Shown: positions 50,448-59,580 of the stretch, piece by piece
How the letters are laid out: the number at the start of each line of letters is the position of its first letter
Numbering within the stretch: the first letter of the stretch is position 1
Notes under the pieces: model-generated
The model's input: only the letters and a program-made list of their open reading frames with translations
What the model was told of the DNA's origin: nothing
Databases searched by the model: none
From: Microbacterium sp. Root180
Lineage (GTDB): Bacteria > Actinomycetota > Actinomycetes > Actinomycetales > Microbacteriaceae
Direction: 5' to 3'
DNA length: 64,000 nucleotides
Assembly: GCF_001428485.1 (NCBI RefSeq)
Contig: NZ_LMHS01000003.1
Coordinates: 1,509,494-1,573,493, forward strand
Made by a program: the position numbers and the translations under genes

Positions 50448-51734
50448 TCACGGGTAGAGACCGCGGAGGCGGTGGGCTTCTGTGACACGCTTCACGGCGA
50501 GAGCAGTGGCCGCGGCCCGCAGGGTGAGACCGTGGAGCGAGGCGAAGGCCGTGACATCGTCCCAGCCCGATCGCATCCGCTCGGCGAGGCGCGATTCAAC
50601 CTCGTCCAGGCTCCAACGGTAGGCCTGGTTCGACTGCACCCATTCGAAGTACGAGACGATCACTCCTCCCGCGTTGGCGAGGATGTCAGGCACGACGAGA
50701 ACGCCCGCCTCTGCGAGAATCCGGTCGGCTTCGCGCGTGGTGGGCCCATTCGCGCCCTCGACGACGATGCGCGCCTGAACGCGGTCGGCATTGCCGGCGT
50801 GGATGACTCCCTCCACGGCGGCAGGGACGAGGAGGTCGACTTTGAGTTCGAGCGCCTCATCGCCGTCGAGTGGTTCTGCGCCAGGGAAGCCGACAACCGT
50901 ACCGGTGATATCGACGTGGCGGCCCAGCGCCTCGACGTTGATCCCGGTCGACCTGAATACCGCGCCGTACTGGTCTGCGACGGCCACGACGGCGACCCCT
51001 ACCTGGTCCAAGAAGCGAGCCGCATCACGGCCGACCTTACCGAACCCCTGCACGACCGCGGTGGTCTTGACCGGATCGAGTCCGATCGACCTGAGCGCCG
51101 CGAGCGCGACGTGAACTACGCCGCGAGACGTGGCGCTGGAACGGCCGAGCGAGCCGCCGAGGCTGAGAGGCTTTCCGGTCACTACGCCGGGGACGGTGTG
51201 GCCTTGGCTGACGGAGTAGGTGTCCATCATCCATGCCATCACCTTCTCGTCGGTACCGATGTCGGGCGCTGGAATGTCGTGCTGCGGCCCGATCATCGGG
51301 AGGATCTCGGTCGTGTAGCGCCGCGTGACCCGCTCGAGTTCTGCAATCGAGTAGGCGCGCGGATCGATGGCGATGCCGCCCTTCGCGCCACCGTAGGGCA
51401 CATCGAGCAGGGCGCACTTCCAGGTCATCCACATCGCCAGAGCGCGCACCTCGTCGATGTTCACCGAGGCGCTGTAGCGCAGGCCGCCCTTGGCCGGACC
51501 ACGGGAGATGTTGTGCTGGATGCGGTAGCCGGTGAGCACCTCGACGGTTCCGTCGTCGCGACGAAGCGGGATGCTGACGGTGAGCTCGCGCCGACTGGAT
51601 TTGAGCATGGCGTGCGTGCCCTCGTCGTAGCGATGGAAAGCGACCGCTTCCTCCAGTTGCGAGTGCGCGTCCGCCAGGGCTTGCGCTCCGGCCTCATCAA
51701 GGCCGGGTGTGGTGATTGCGTGGAGTCCGTTCAT
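50448..51734 (-). CDS. Glu/Leu/Phe/Val (glutamate) dehydrogenase
   Basis: A 428-residue catabolic-type GDH interconverting glutamate and 2-oxoglutarate plus ammonia. YRIQHNISRGPAKGGLRYS, the catalytic-lysine region MTWKCALLDVPYGGAKGGI, PAPDIGTDEKVMAWMMDTYS and the NAD motif VVQGFGKVGRDAARFL with LVPAAVEGVIHAGNA (parts) are present. Length and PAPD/GTD motifs fit hexameric NAD-linked enzymes. It is last in the ABC operon, 31 nt after the serine hydrolase, so it may handle glutamate or ammonia released there. ATG 51734 preferred because GAGAGG lies upstream; ATGs at 51749 and 51764 are alternatives. Confidence 0.92.
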   Translation of the reverse strand: MNGLHAITTPGLDEAGAQALADAHSQLEEAVAFHRYDEGTHAMLKSSRRELTVSIPLRRDDGTVEVLTGYRIQHNISRGPAKGGLRYSASVNIDEVRALAMWMTWKCALLDVPYGGAKGGIAIDPRAYSIAELERVTRRYTTEILPMIGPQHDIPAPDIGTDEKVMAWMMDTYSVSQGHTVPGVVTGKPLSLGGSLGRSSATSRGVVHVALAALRSIGLDPVKTTAVVQGFGKVGRDAARFLDQVGVAVVAVADQYGAVFRSTGINVEALGRHVDITGTVVGFPGAEPLDGDEALELKVDLLVPAAVEGVIHAGNADRVQARIVVEGANGPTTREADRILAEAGVLVVPDILANAGGVIVSYFEWVQSNQAYRWSLDEVESRLAERMRSGWDDVTAFASLHGLTLRAAATALAVKRVTEAHRLRGLYP

Positions 51735-51765
51735 CACGGCGCCTCTCATCGAGTCTGGTCGCATG

Positions 51766-52956
51766 TCATGAGTCGATCGCGTCGCAGAGGTCCCGGAACA
51801 GTCGGGCGTGCAGCCGGTTCCAGGCCTCCGTGACCGGCTCTGGCCACGATGAGAACTTCACCACGACCGTCCGCGTGCCCGGGTCGACCCAGATGAACTG
51901 TCCGTGGATGCCGGCAGCGTAGTAGTCGGAGCGCACGCTTCTCGTGAGCCACCACTGGTTCGCGTAGGCCCCGCCAGGGTGAACGCGGTGGAACACGGTT
52001 CCGGACGCGGCATTCGGGTCGCCGCCCTCGAGCGTCCGTTGCACCCACTCGGCCGAAACCACCCGCCTGCCGTCGATGACGCCGCCATCGAGCATGAGGC
52101 GGCCGACGCGTGTCAGGTCTCGCGCCGTGCAGGAGATCCCGCCGTTCGCGAATCCGAAGCCCACGGCATCGACCGTGATCTGCGCGTCGTGCTCGCAGCC
52201 GAGCTTGGACCACAGTCGCCGCGAGACCGCGTCGGGGTACCGGAGCCCAGTCACGTTCTCGACCATCCACGCCAGCACGTCCGTGCCGGCTGAGCAGTAC
52301 ATGAACCGTTCGCCGTGCCGCCCACCGCCGCGCAGCCCCGCGAGGAACGAGTACATGTCAGCCGGGTCGTCGGCCACCCGGGGCCGCCAGCCGGCGATTC
52401 GGTCCTGTGCCTGGACCTCTGAAGCGGGGTTGCGGTAATCCTCGTCGTAGTCGACATCGACGGTCATATCGAGCACCTGTTGGACAGTCGCGTCGCCATA
52501 GGCGCTGCCGGCGAGCTCCGGTACGTACTCGTCGACGCGCCGCTCGACGTCGACAAGCCCCTCGTCGACCAAGGTGCCGACAGTCAGCCCGCAGATCGAC
52601 TTGGAGACGCTCATCAGCAGGTGCACCCCGTCGGGATCCACGCCGTCGCGATAGTGCTCGGCGACGATCGCGCCGTCTCTCACGACGACGAGTGCGTCGG
52701 TGTAGCTCTGTTCGAGCCGCTTGACCAGGTCGGGGACTGCGGCCAACCCGCTGAGTCCTATCACCGGTCGGACGGATTCCTCGGCGGGCCGGTGCGCGAT
52801 CGGCGCCGTGGGGACGAACTCCGCGACATGCGCGAACGCCCAGCGGTTGTGGGGCGCGTCCTGCCAGGTGTCGAGGGTGGGCTCGGCATCAGTCCCGCCG
52901 GGGACACGCGGCGGATGGGCGCTGCGGCCAGCGTGCTGTGGCAGCAATGAGGTCAC
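51766..52956 (-). CDS. Cytosolic SxxK serine hydrolase (beta-lactamase/NylB-like)
   Basis: A 396-residue class C beta-lactamase-fold hydrolase without a signal peptide. The nucleophile motif SVSK (S116/K119) and the tyrosine motif YCS in FMYCSAGTDVLAWMVE match 6-aminohexanoate-dimer hydrolase NylB and similar amide or ester hydrolases. DLTRVGRLMLDGG and a WWLTR segment are further family marks. The GTG at 52956 overlaps the stop of the upstream ATPase gene (GTGA), so it is firmly part of the importer operon and likely cleaves the imported compound. Confidence 0.88.
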   Translation of the reverse strand: MTSLLPQHAGRSAHPPRVPGGTDAEPTLDTWQDAPHNRWAFAHVAEFVPTAPIAHRPAEESVRPVIGLSGLAAVPDLVKRLEQSYTDALVVVRDGAIVAEHYRDGVDPDGVHLLMSVSKSICGLTVGTLVDEGLVDVERRVDEYVPELAGSAYGDATVQQVLDMTVDVDYDEDYRNPASEVQAQDRIAGWRPRVADDPADMYSFLAGLRGGGRHGERFMYCSAGTDVLAWMVENVTGLRYPDAVSRRLWSKLGCEHDAQITVDAVGFGFANGGISCTARDLTRVGRLMLDGGVIDGRRVVSAEWVQRTLEGGDPNAASGTVFHRVHPGGAYANQWWLTRSVRSDYYAAGIHGQFIWVDPGTRTVVVKFSSWPEPVTEAWNRLHARLFRDLCDAIDS

Positions 52957-53849
52957 GAGGTGATCCTGTTCTCGTTGAGTGACGGCGTTGTGGGGGATGC
53001 GCTGGTCGGCGCATCCGGCGGCCATTGCTGCTGCGCCGCCCTCTCGACCGGAATGCGCGGCGCGCGCGGCAGGGGTACGGCACCTGGCGTCTCGGGCATC
53101 GCCGCGAGCAGTCGCTGCGTGTATTCGTGCTGGGGGCTCACGAGCACTTCCGCGGCGGGGCCGACCTCCACGAGGCTGCCCTTCCGCATCACTCCGGCCG
53201 TATCGCTCATGTAGCGCACGACGTCCAGATCGTGGGAGATGAGGAGGTAGCTGAGCGCGTACTCACGGCGCAGTTCCTGCAGCAGATTCAGCACCTGCGC
53301 CTGCACCGATACGTCGAGCGCGCTTGTCGGCTCGTCGAGCACGAGGAGCTTCGGGCGGGTGGCGAGAGCCCGCGCGATGCCGACTCGCTGACACTGGCCG
53401 CCGGAGAGCTGGTGGGGTAGCCGCTCGGCGTGGGCCTGTGCGAGTCCCACCTCGTCGAGCAGCTCGTGTGTTCGCGCAGCCAAGGCGCGTCGACGCAGGC
53501 TCGTGTGCGTGCGGAGGGGTTCCGCGATCGACTGTTCGATCGTGAGTCGGGGGTCCAACGCGGCGACCGGGTTCTGGAAGACCATGCCTGTGCTTGCCCG
53601 GAGGCGACGCATCGCCTTGTTGCGCAGCGCGCCGATCGGCTCGCCATCGATACTCGAGCTACCCGAGGTGGGCTCGATCAGGCGCAGCGCACACCGGGCG
53701 ACGGTGCTCTTCCCGGATCCCGACTCTCCGACCAGCCCGAACGTCGTGCCGGTCTCGACTTCGAACGAGACGCCGTCGACGGCCCGCACCTCGCTGCCGT
53801 GCGCCCGGTAGACCTTCACAATATTGTCGACCGTCAGCATGGTGCTCAT
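52953..53849 (-). CDS. ABC transporter ATP-binding protein (OppF type)
   Basis: A 298-residue ATPase. Walker A GESGSGKST, Q-loop VFQNPVAALDPRLTIEQS, signature PHQLSGGQCQRVGIARA (Cys at the position after GGQ), Walker B LLVLDEPTSALDVS and H-loop LISHDLDVVRYM. A C-terminal oligopeptide extension is present. Couples to the OppD-type partner by ATGA and to the serine hydrolase by GTGA overlap. Confidence 0.94.
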   Translation of the reverse strand: MSTMLTVDNIVKVYRAHGSEVRAVDGVSFEVETGTTFGLVGESGSGKSTVARCALRLIEPTSGSSSIDGEPIGALRNKAMRRLRASTGMVFQNPVAALDPRLTIEQSIAEPLRTHTSLRRRALAARTHELLDEVGLAQAHAERLPHQLSGGQCQRVGIARALATRPKLLVLDEPTSALDVSVQAQVLNLLQELRREYALSYLLISHDLDVVRYMSDTAGVMRKGSLVEVGPAAEVLVSPQHEYTQRLLAAMPETPGAVPLPRAPRIPVERAAQQQWPPDAPTSASPTTPSLNENRITS

Positions 53850-54841
53850 GAGCGACCCCCTTCCACGCCGCCGGCCAAGATGCAGGCCGCCTCGTGCAAC
53901 GGCGAAACGGGCTCGAGTGCAGGGTCGATGTCTGCGCAGGCAGCGACGGCGATGGGGCAGCGGTCGCGGAAGGAGCAGCCTGTCAGGTTGAGCAGGTTGC
54001 CGGGCACCGAGCCTCGGATCGCGTCGAGAGGCTGGCCGGGCAGATGCCGTCCAGGCAATGCGCCGAGCAGACCGCGCGTGTACGGGTGGCTGGGGGCGCG
54101 CAACACGGCGTCGGTCGGGCCCGTCTCGACGACCCTTCCCGCGTAGAGCACTGCGATGCGGTCGCAGACCTCGCGAACGACGCCGAGGTTGTGGGTGATG
54201 AGCAGCACCCCGAAGCCGAATTGGTCGCGGAGCGACAGGATCAGCTCGAGAATCTGCTTGGCGATTGTCACGTCGAGCGCTGTCGTCGGCTCGTCGAGGA
54301 TGAGCAGTTTCGGTTCGCACACCAGCGCCATCGCGATCATCGCGCGCTGCAACATGCCGCCTGACAACTCATGAGGGTAGCTGCGGTAGATCCGTTCAGG
54401 GTCGGGCAGGCCCACCTGCTCGAGGTAGTGCAGGATGTGATCCTTCGCGGCGGCCCGCCGCAGCGGGCGCCCGCCGACCCGCCGGTGCCGGTCGACGACG
54501 TCGCGCATCTGCTGCCCGAGTGTGAAGACCGGGTTGAATGCCGTGCCCGGGTTCTGGAACACGATCGAGATCGCGTCCCCGCGTGCCGAGCCGCGGCCGT
54601 CGAAGGGTTGCTCCACGCCCTCGAGCAAGATCCGCCCGCTCGGCGCTGCGCCCTTCGGCAGCAGACCCAGCACGGCCAACCCGGTGAGGCTCTTGCCACA
54701 TCCGGTTTCGCCGACGATGCCGACGACCTCGCGGGGGGCGACCGAGAGGGTGATGCCGCGCACGGGGCGGTTCGTGAGCGCGCCCCGCTCCTCGAACGCT
54801 ACCGAAAGATCGTCAATGCGAAGAAGGTCTGTTGCGCTCAT
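53846..54841 (-). CDS. ABC transporter ATP-binding protein (OppD type)
   Basis: A 331-residue ATPase. Walker A GETGCGKSL, Q-loop VFQNPGTAFNPVFTLGQQ, signature PHELSGGMLQRAMI, Walker B LLILDEPTTALDVT and H-loop LITHNLGVV. The C-terminal cysteine cluster CSFRDRCPIAVAAC...AAC is of the peptide-transporter type. ATGA overlaps with permease and partner ATPase. Confidence 0.94.
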   Translation of the reverse strand: MSATDLLRIDDLSVAFEERGALTNRPVRGITLSVAPREVVGIVGETGCGKSLTGLAVLGLLPKGAAPSGRILLEGVEQPFDGRGSARGDAISIVFQNPGTAFNPVFTLGQQMRDVVDRHRRVGGRPLRRAAAKDHILHYLEQVGLPDPERIYRSYPHELSGGMLQRAMIAMALVCEPKLLILDEPTTALDVTIAKQILELILSLRDQFGFGVLLITHNLGVVREVCDRIAVLYAGRVVETGPTDAVLRAPSHPYTRGLLGALPGRHLPGQPLDAIRGSVPGNLLNLTGCSFRDRCPIAVAACADIDPALEPVSPLHEAACILAGGVEGGRS

Positions 54842-55731
54842 CGCTTCACCTGCCGGGGGTCGAAGAAGTCGCGCAGCGAATCGCCGAGCAGGTTGAAGCC
54901 GAGCACAGTCACGAAGATCGCAAGGCCGGGGAAGGTCGATATCCACCAGGCGGTGAAGATCTGCCCTCGCCCCTCCGCCACCATGAGGCCCCAATCGGGT
55001 GAGGGTGGCTGCGCGCCGAGTCCGATGAACGCCAGCGAACCGGCGGCGAGGACGACGCTGCCGACATCCACCGTCGCCTGAACGAGCACCGGAGTCATGC
55101 AGTTTCGAAGGATGTGTCGAGGGAGGATGCGCCACGCGGGGACCCCGATCGCGCGGGCGGCCTCGACGAAGGGGCGGTCGCGTAGTGAGCGAGCCTCCGC
55201 GCGCACGAGCCTCGCATACCAGGGCCACCAGCAGATGGCGAGCGCGATGCCCGCATTCGTGAGGCTGGGGCCGAGGATCGAAACGGTCACCATGGCGAGA
55301 AGCAACGGTGGGAAGGCCTGGAAGACCTCGGTGACCCGCATCAGGACCTGGTCGAGCCAGCCGCCGCGGTAGCCGGCGATTGCTCCCAGCGGGATGCCGA
55401 TGAGCGCCGCGATCGCCACGACGACCAGCGAGATCGTGAGCGCAGGGCGCGCGCCGATGATCACGCGGCTGAGGATGTCGCGGCCCAGCTGGTCGGTGCC
55501 GAACCAGTGCACAGTGCTGGGGGGAAGGATGCGATCGGCGACGCTCGTCGCGCCGTAGCCCTGCGCGGGGTAGGGGGCGATCCAGGGGCCGAAGAGCGCG
55601 AGGATGACCACCAGAATGATGAGCGCGAGGCCCAGCGCGGCCAGCCGGTCGGTGCGAAGCACTCGTCCGATCCGGCCCAGCGGGCGGCTGCCGACTGGGA
55701 CGAACGCGGGCAGGGCAATGGTGGCGGTCAT
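54838..55731 (-). CDS. ABC transporter permease (DppC/OppC type)
   Basis: A 297-residue permease with the OppC marker HWFGTDQLGRDILSRVIIGARPAL, EAA-like loop in RDRPFVEAARAIGVPAWRILPRHIL and LAFIGLGAQPPSPDWGLM (parts). Six helices predicted. Start at ATG 55731 overlapping the preceding stop. Confidence 0.94.
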   Translation of the reverse strand: MTATIALPAFVPVGSRPLGRIGRVLRTDRLAALGLALIILVVILALFGPWIAPYPAQGYGATSVADRILPPSTVHWFGTDQLGRDILSRVIIGARPALTISLVVVAIAALIGIPLGAIAGYRGGWLDQVLMRVTEVFQAFPPLLLAMVTVSILGPSLTNAGIALAICWWPWYARLVRAEARSLRDRPFVEAARAIGVPAWRILPRHILRNCMTPVLVQATVDVGSVVLAAGSLAFIGLGAQPPSPDWGLMVAEGRGQIFTAWWISTFPGLAIFVTVLGFNLLGDSLRDFFDPRQVKR

Positions 55732-56744
55732 GTCAGGGTCACTCTCGGGTCCAGTCGGGCCTGCACGAGGTCTACGACGAGGTTGGCGATAAGGTAACCG
55801 GCGGCGCCGAGGAGGGTGATCGCCATGATCGCCGGGTAGTCCACCGCGAGCATCGCCCCTGCCGCAAACTGCCCTATGCCGGGCCAATTGAAGACGACTT
55901 CGACGAAGAAGGTGCCGGTGAGCGTGTAGGCGGCAGCGAGCCCGATGATCGTCATCGTCGGAGGCATCGCGTTCTTCAGCGCGATCTTCCAGCGAATCAA
56001 TCCGTCGCGCAGTCCATAGGCGTTGGCGGTGAAGACGTAGTCCTGACCGAGCACCTCGAGCATCGAAGCGCGGGTCATGCGAGCGATGAGCCCCAGCGGA
56101 TAGGCCGCCAGTGTGATCGCGGGGAGTATCAGATGCGCGAGGCCGTCACTGTAGGCGACCCAGTTGCCGGTGATGAAGCTGTCGAAGAGCGGGAAACCGG
56201 TGACAGGGGTGATCGGCGCGACGTAGTCGACCTCGGTGCTGAACTGCCCTGTCGCGGGCAGCAGCTTCAGTTGTCCGACGAAGAGGACCTGCAGCAAGAG
56301 GCCGAGCCAGAAGGCGGGCATCGACACGCCTCCGATGGCGAGGAAGCGGATGGCCCCGTCCAATGCCCCGCCGGGCCGCTTGGCGGCGACGACACCGAGG
56401 ATGATGCCGAACACCACGGCGATCAGCATCGCCGCGAAGATCAGCTCCAGTGTCGCAGGAAGCCGGGCGGCGAGTTCGTCGAGCACTGGACGCTTCGTGG
56501 CGAGCGAGTTTCCCCAGTCGCCCGTGACGAGCCCGCGAAGGTAGACGAGGTACTGGATGATGATGGGTTCGTTGAACCCGAGCTCTTCCCGGATGCGGGC
56601 GAGCTCCTCGGGCGGCGCCTTCGGCCCGGCGTAGACGACGGCCGGGTCGGCGGGGATGACGCGTGAGAGGACGAAGACGACGAGCGTGAGCACGAACAGC
56701 ACGATCACCGCGGTTCCGAGCCGACTGGCGAGGAAGCGCAACAT
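55728..56744 (-). CDS. ABC transporter permease (DppB/OppB type)
   Basis: A 338-residue permease beginning MLRFLASRLGTAVIVLFVLTL with PADPAVVYAGPKAPPEELARIREELGF, the OppB loop signature. The EAA-like segment EVLGQDYVFTANAYGLRDGLIRWKIALKNA (in parts) precedes the last helices. Six helices predicted. It follows the binding-protein gene after a 74-bp gap that contains a stem-loop. Confidence 0.94.
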   Translation of the reverse strand: MLRFLASRLGTAVIVLFVLTLVVFVLSRVIPADPAVVYAGPKAPPEELARIREELGFNEPIIIQYLVYLRGLVTGDWGNSLATKRPVLDELAARLPATLELIFAAMLIAVVFGIILGVVAAKRPGGALDGAIRFLAIGGVSMPAFWLGLLLQVLFVGQLKLLPATGQFSTEVDYVAPITPVTGFPLFDSFITGNWVAYSDGLAHLILPAITLAAYPLGLIARMTRASMLEVLGQDYVFTANAYGLRDGLIRWKIALKNAMPPTMTIIGLAAAYTLTGTFFVEVVFNWPGIGQFAAGAMLAVDYPAIMAITLLGAAGYLIANLVVDLVQARLDPRVTLT

Positions 56745-56765
56745 GGATGACTCCTGAGATGGGAT

Positions 56766-56804
56766 GCGATCGGGCGGGACGGGTGAGCCGCCCCACCCGA
56801 TCGC
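56766..56804 (-). other. Intercistronic stem-loop between binding protein and permease
   Basis: GCGATCGGG (56766-56774) and CCCGATCGC (56796-56804) form a 9-bp stem with a further inner GGCGG/CCGCC pairing. Located after the binding-protein gene; stems here often stabilise the abundant binding-protein mRNA or attenuate the membrane genes. Role inferred. Confidence 0.6.
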
Positions 56805-56818
56805 GATGTCCGGCGGCC

Positions 56819-58417
56819 TTAGCTCGCCGGTTGGATCGGCGCGAAGAACGTCGTGAACGGATAGTTCTCGTTGAACTGCGCGACTTCGAGCCCCTTCGGC
56901 ACGACGCTAACCGCCTGCGCGTCGTACAGGAAGACGCCCGGTGCCTCGTCGACGAGCAGATCCATTGCCTCCTCGTACTTCGCCTGCGCGGCCTCTCGGT
57001 CACTGCCCGTCAGCTGGCCCGCCTCATCGACGAGGGCGTCGTATTCGGCGTTCTTCCAGTAGCTGAGGTTGAAGAACGGCTCATCGCTGGAGTGGAACAG
57101 GGAATAGAGGTTGTCGGCGCCCGCGTCACTGTAGGTCGGCCAGTAGTACACGACGAAGATGTCCTGTGCGCTCGCTGGGTCGGCCTTGGCGTTCTCCCAC
57201 TGCTGGTTGAACAGCTCGGCGCGCACGTCGAGGGTCACACCGATCTTCGCGAAGGCATCCTTGAGGAGCGGCACGAACCGGGTCTCAGCCGGGTTCTCCG
57301 ACGCATAGGTCAGGGTAAGAGTGAGGCCGTCTGCGTGGCCGGCTTCAGTGAGCAGCGCCTGGGCCTTCTCGAGGTCCTGGCTGTACTGCGGCACGTCCTC
57401 CGAATACGGGAAGATCCCCTTCGGCACCGGCCCGTGCGCTTGAGTGCCGTACCCGGCGCCGCCGACCTCGATGATGTCCTCATAGGGCACCGCGTAGCTG
57501 AGGGCCTGTCGCACCTTGGGGTCGTCGAGCGGGGGCCGGGTGGTGTTGAAGAACGCGAGGAAGTTGAACGGCGAGTTCGCCGTCGTGACCTCGGAGTCAA
57601 GATCCGCCGCGATGGTGTCGATGTTCTCGAGCGGCAGGCTTGTTGCGATGTCGACCTCGCCCGACGTCAGCATCTGCTGTGCGGTGACCGCGTCGGGCGT
57701 GATGGCGATGTCCACGATGTCGTAGTGCGGTGCCGCCTCGTCGTTCCAGTAGTCGTCGTACGCCTCGAGCACGACCTTCTCGCCGGGGGTGTACGACTTG
57801 ACGGTGTAGGGCCCCGTGCCGGCATCGATGCCCGCCTCGAAGTACTGCTCGTCGTCCGCGGAGGCAGCGAGCGCCTCCGGCGAAACGATCCAGGCGCCGT
57901 AGGTGGAGGCCGCGACGAGGTCCATCGGAGCGGAGTAGGCGAGATTCATCACGACCGTGGTGTCATCGGGCGCTTCGATCGATGCGAGAGGCGCCCAGAT
58001 GAAGGATGCCCCGGCGCGCTCTTTCGCGGCCTCGATACTCGCCTTGACGGCTTCCGCGTCGACGGGCTCGCCGTCATGGAACGTCGCGCCTTCGCGGATC
58101 GTGAACGTCCAGGTGAGACCGTCCTCACTCACCTCCCAGGATTCGGCGATTCCAGGCGTGAACTCCTCCTCAGCGCCCTCGGCGTTCTTCCACAGAAGCG
58201 GCTCGTAGACGTTTCCGAGGTAGAGCGCCTCCGTCGAGAAGGACCGCACCGGGTCCCAGGTGGTGACGGCCGCGGACGCGGCCACGCTGAGGACGGAAGC
58301 GCTCGATTCGTCGCCGTCCGCGCTGCCGGCGGTGCAACCGGCGAGGGCGAGTGCACCGACGGCGCCCATCGCCAGAAATGAAAGGGCGCGAGGTGCTCGC
58401 GCTCGGGTGACTGCCAT
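56819..58417 (-). CDS. ABC transporter substrate-binding lipoprotein (peptide/nickel family 5)
   Basis: A 532-residue binding lipoprotein: signal peptide with lipobox LALAGC, then an Asp/Glu/Ser-rich linker. WTFTIREGATFHDGEPVDAEAVKASIEAAKERAG, GTGPYTVKSYTPGEKVVLEAYDDYW and FLAFFNTTRPPLDDPKVRQALSYAVPYE (parts) give the family 5 pattern. First gene of the second importer operon (SBP, two permeases, two ATPases, serine hydrolase, GDH). ATG at 58417 follows AGGAGGCAG. Divergent from the LysR gene. Confidence 0.93.
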   Translation of the reverse strand: MAVTRARAPRALSFLAMGAVGALALAGCTAGSADGDESSASVLSVAASAAVTTWDPVRSFSTEALYLGNVYEPLLWKNAEGAEEEFTPGIAESWEVSEDGLTWTFTIREGATFHDGEPVDAEAVKASIEAAKERAGASFIWAPLASIEAPDDTTVVMNLAYSAPMDLVAASTYGAWIVSPEALAASADDEQYFEAGIDAGTGPYTVKSYTPGEKVVLEAYDDYWNDEAAPHYDIVDIAITPDAVTAQQMLTSGEVDIATSLPLENIDTIAADLDSEVTTANSPFNFLAFFNTTRPPLDDPKVRQALSYAVPYEDIIEVGGAGYGTQAHGPVPKGIFPYSEDVPQYSQDLEKAQALLTEAGHADGLTLTLTYASENPAETRFVPLLKDAFAKIGVTLDVRAELFNQQWENAKADPASAQDIFVVYYWPTYSDAGADNLYSLFHSSDEPFFNLSYWKNAEYDALVDEAGQLTGSDREAAQAKYEEAMDLLVDEAPGVFLYDAQAVSVVPKGLEVAQFNENYPFTTFFAPIQPAS

Positions 58418-58472
58418 GTCTGCCTCCTGCTGTGAGATCGCCGCTCGGGGATCTTCAGCGACGAAGTGTGGC

Positions 58473-58506
58473 TATTGTATGGACGCGAAGTGATAACACG
58501 CCAATA
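58473..58506. promoter_or_regulatory. Candidate regulatory site between LysR and importer genes
   Basis: TATTG (58473-58477) and CAATA (58502-58506) are inverted in an AT-rich patch of the 125-bp divergent spacer. It is the kind of place where a LysR protein controls both its own gene and the divergent operon. Weak motif; the location is more telling than the sequence. Confidence 0.35.
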
Positions 58507-58542
58507 CTTAGTTGCGGTCATTTCGATACCTCGGAGGCATCA

Positions 58543-59454
58543 ATGGATCTTCGCCTATTGCGCTACTTCGTCGCCGTCTGCGAGACAGGCACCCTGCACG
58601 GCGCGGCCGCCGTCGTTCACGTCGCCCAGCCCTCCCTGAGCCGACAGATCCGCAGACTGGAGCAGGATCTCGGCTTCGCCCTCTTCGATCGCTCCGCTCG
58701 CGGACTCTCCCTGACCGCGGCGGGTCGGGCCTTCCTCCCCGTTGCCGAGGATCTCCTCACCCGCGCGACCCAGGCATCCACCACCGCCCGCTCGATCGCA
58801 CGCGGCACCGTGTCCGATCTCACCGTCGTCGCCGCGCCGACCACGGTGGCAGATGTCATCTCCCCGTTCATCGTGCGCTCCGGCGCCGACGGGGTCATCG
58901 GCAACGCAATCGAGGTGATGCCGGAGAATGTCTACAGTGCGATCGAGCACGGGGATGCGGACTTCGCCGTCGGCACACGCATCCCCCCCGCCGAGTTGCG
59001 CTCGATGGTGCTCGGGCACGCGTACCTGTGGGCACAGATTCCCGCCTGGCATCCCTTCGCGAGCCGACCGAGCATCCCCATCGCCGAACTCATCAAGGAA
59101 CCGCTCATCCTCATGAGCCGCGCTCATGGAGTGCGTCAGATGCTCGACTCCGCCGCCGCTCGGGCCGGGCTCGCGTTCACCGCCTCCGTGGAGACAGCCT
59201 CTCCTGTGCTCGCCCAGGCACTCGCCGCGGCAGGTCGCGGCATCTGCGTACTCTCCGACGACCCGCACTACGACCTCGTCGCCGTTCCGATCTCGGCGCC
59301 CGGCGGCGAGCTGATCATCACCCTCTTCGGCGTGTGGGACGAGATGCACTATGCCAGCGCCCACATTGCAGCCTGCCTGGAGGAGCTGAGCGCCTTCAAT
59401 GCCGAGCTCTATCCGCAGACGGTGAAGTTCGGGGCGAGTGGCGCGACCGGGTGA
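58543..59454 (+). CDS. LysR-family transcriptional regulator
   Basis: A 303-residue LTTR starting MDLRLLRYFVAVCETGTLHGAAA, with the winged HTH VHVAQPSLSRQIRRLEQDLGFALFDRSARG (in parts; about 5-62) and a two-lobed effector domain (90-295). Divergent from the binding-protein gene at 58417 and upstream of the secreted hydrolase genes, so it is the likely regulator of this whole locus. ATG follows CTCGGAGGCATCA. Confidence 0.92.
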   Translation: MDLRLLRYFVAVCETGTLHGAAAVVHVAQPSLSRQIRRLEQDLGFALFDRSARGLSLTAAGRAFLPVAEDLLTRATQASTTARSIARGTVSDLTVVAAPTTVADVISPFIVRSGADGVIGNAIEVMPENVYSAIEHGDADFAVGTRIPPAELRSMVLGHAYLWAQIPAWHPFASRPSIPIAELIKEPLILMSRAHGVRQMLDSAAARAGLAFTASVETASPVLAQALAAAGRGICVLSDDPHYDLVAVPISAPGGELIITLFGVWDEMHYASAHIAACLEELSAFNAELYPQTVKFGASGATG

Positions 59455-59580
59455 ACGCGGGGTGGGAGCGGGCGGCAATGCCCGGCGAGCATCACAACGG
59501 GACCGAACGGGTCGTGGACCGATCACCGCGATGACGCTCACACTGGCGTTCACCCATCTCAACGAATCAAAGGAGATTCC

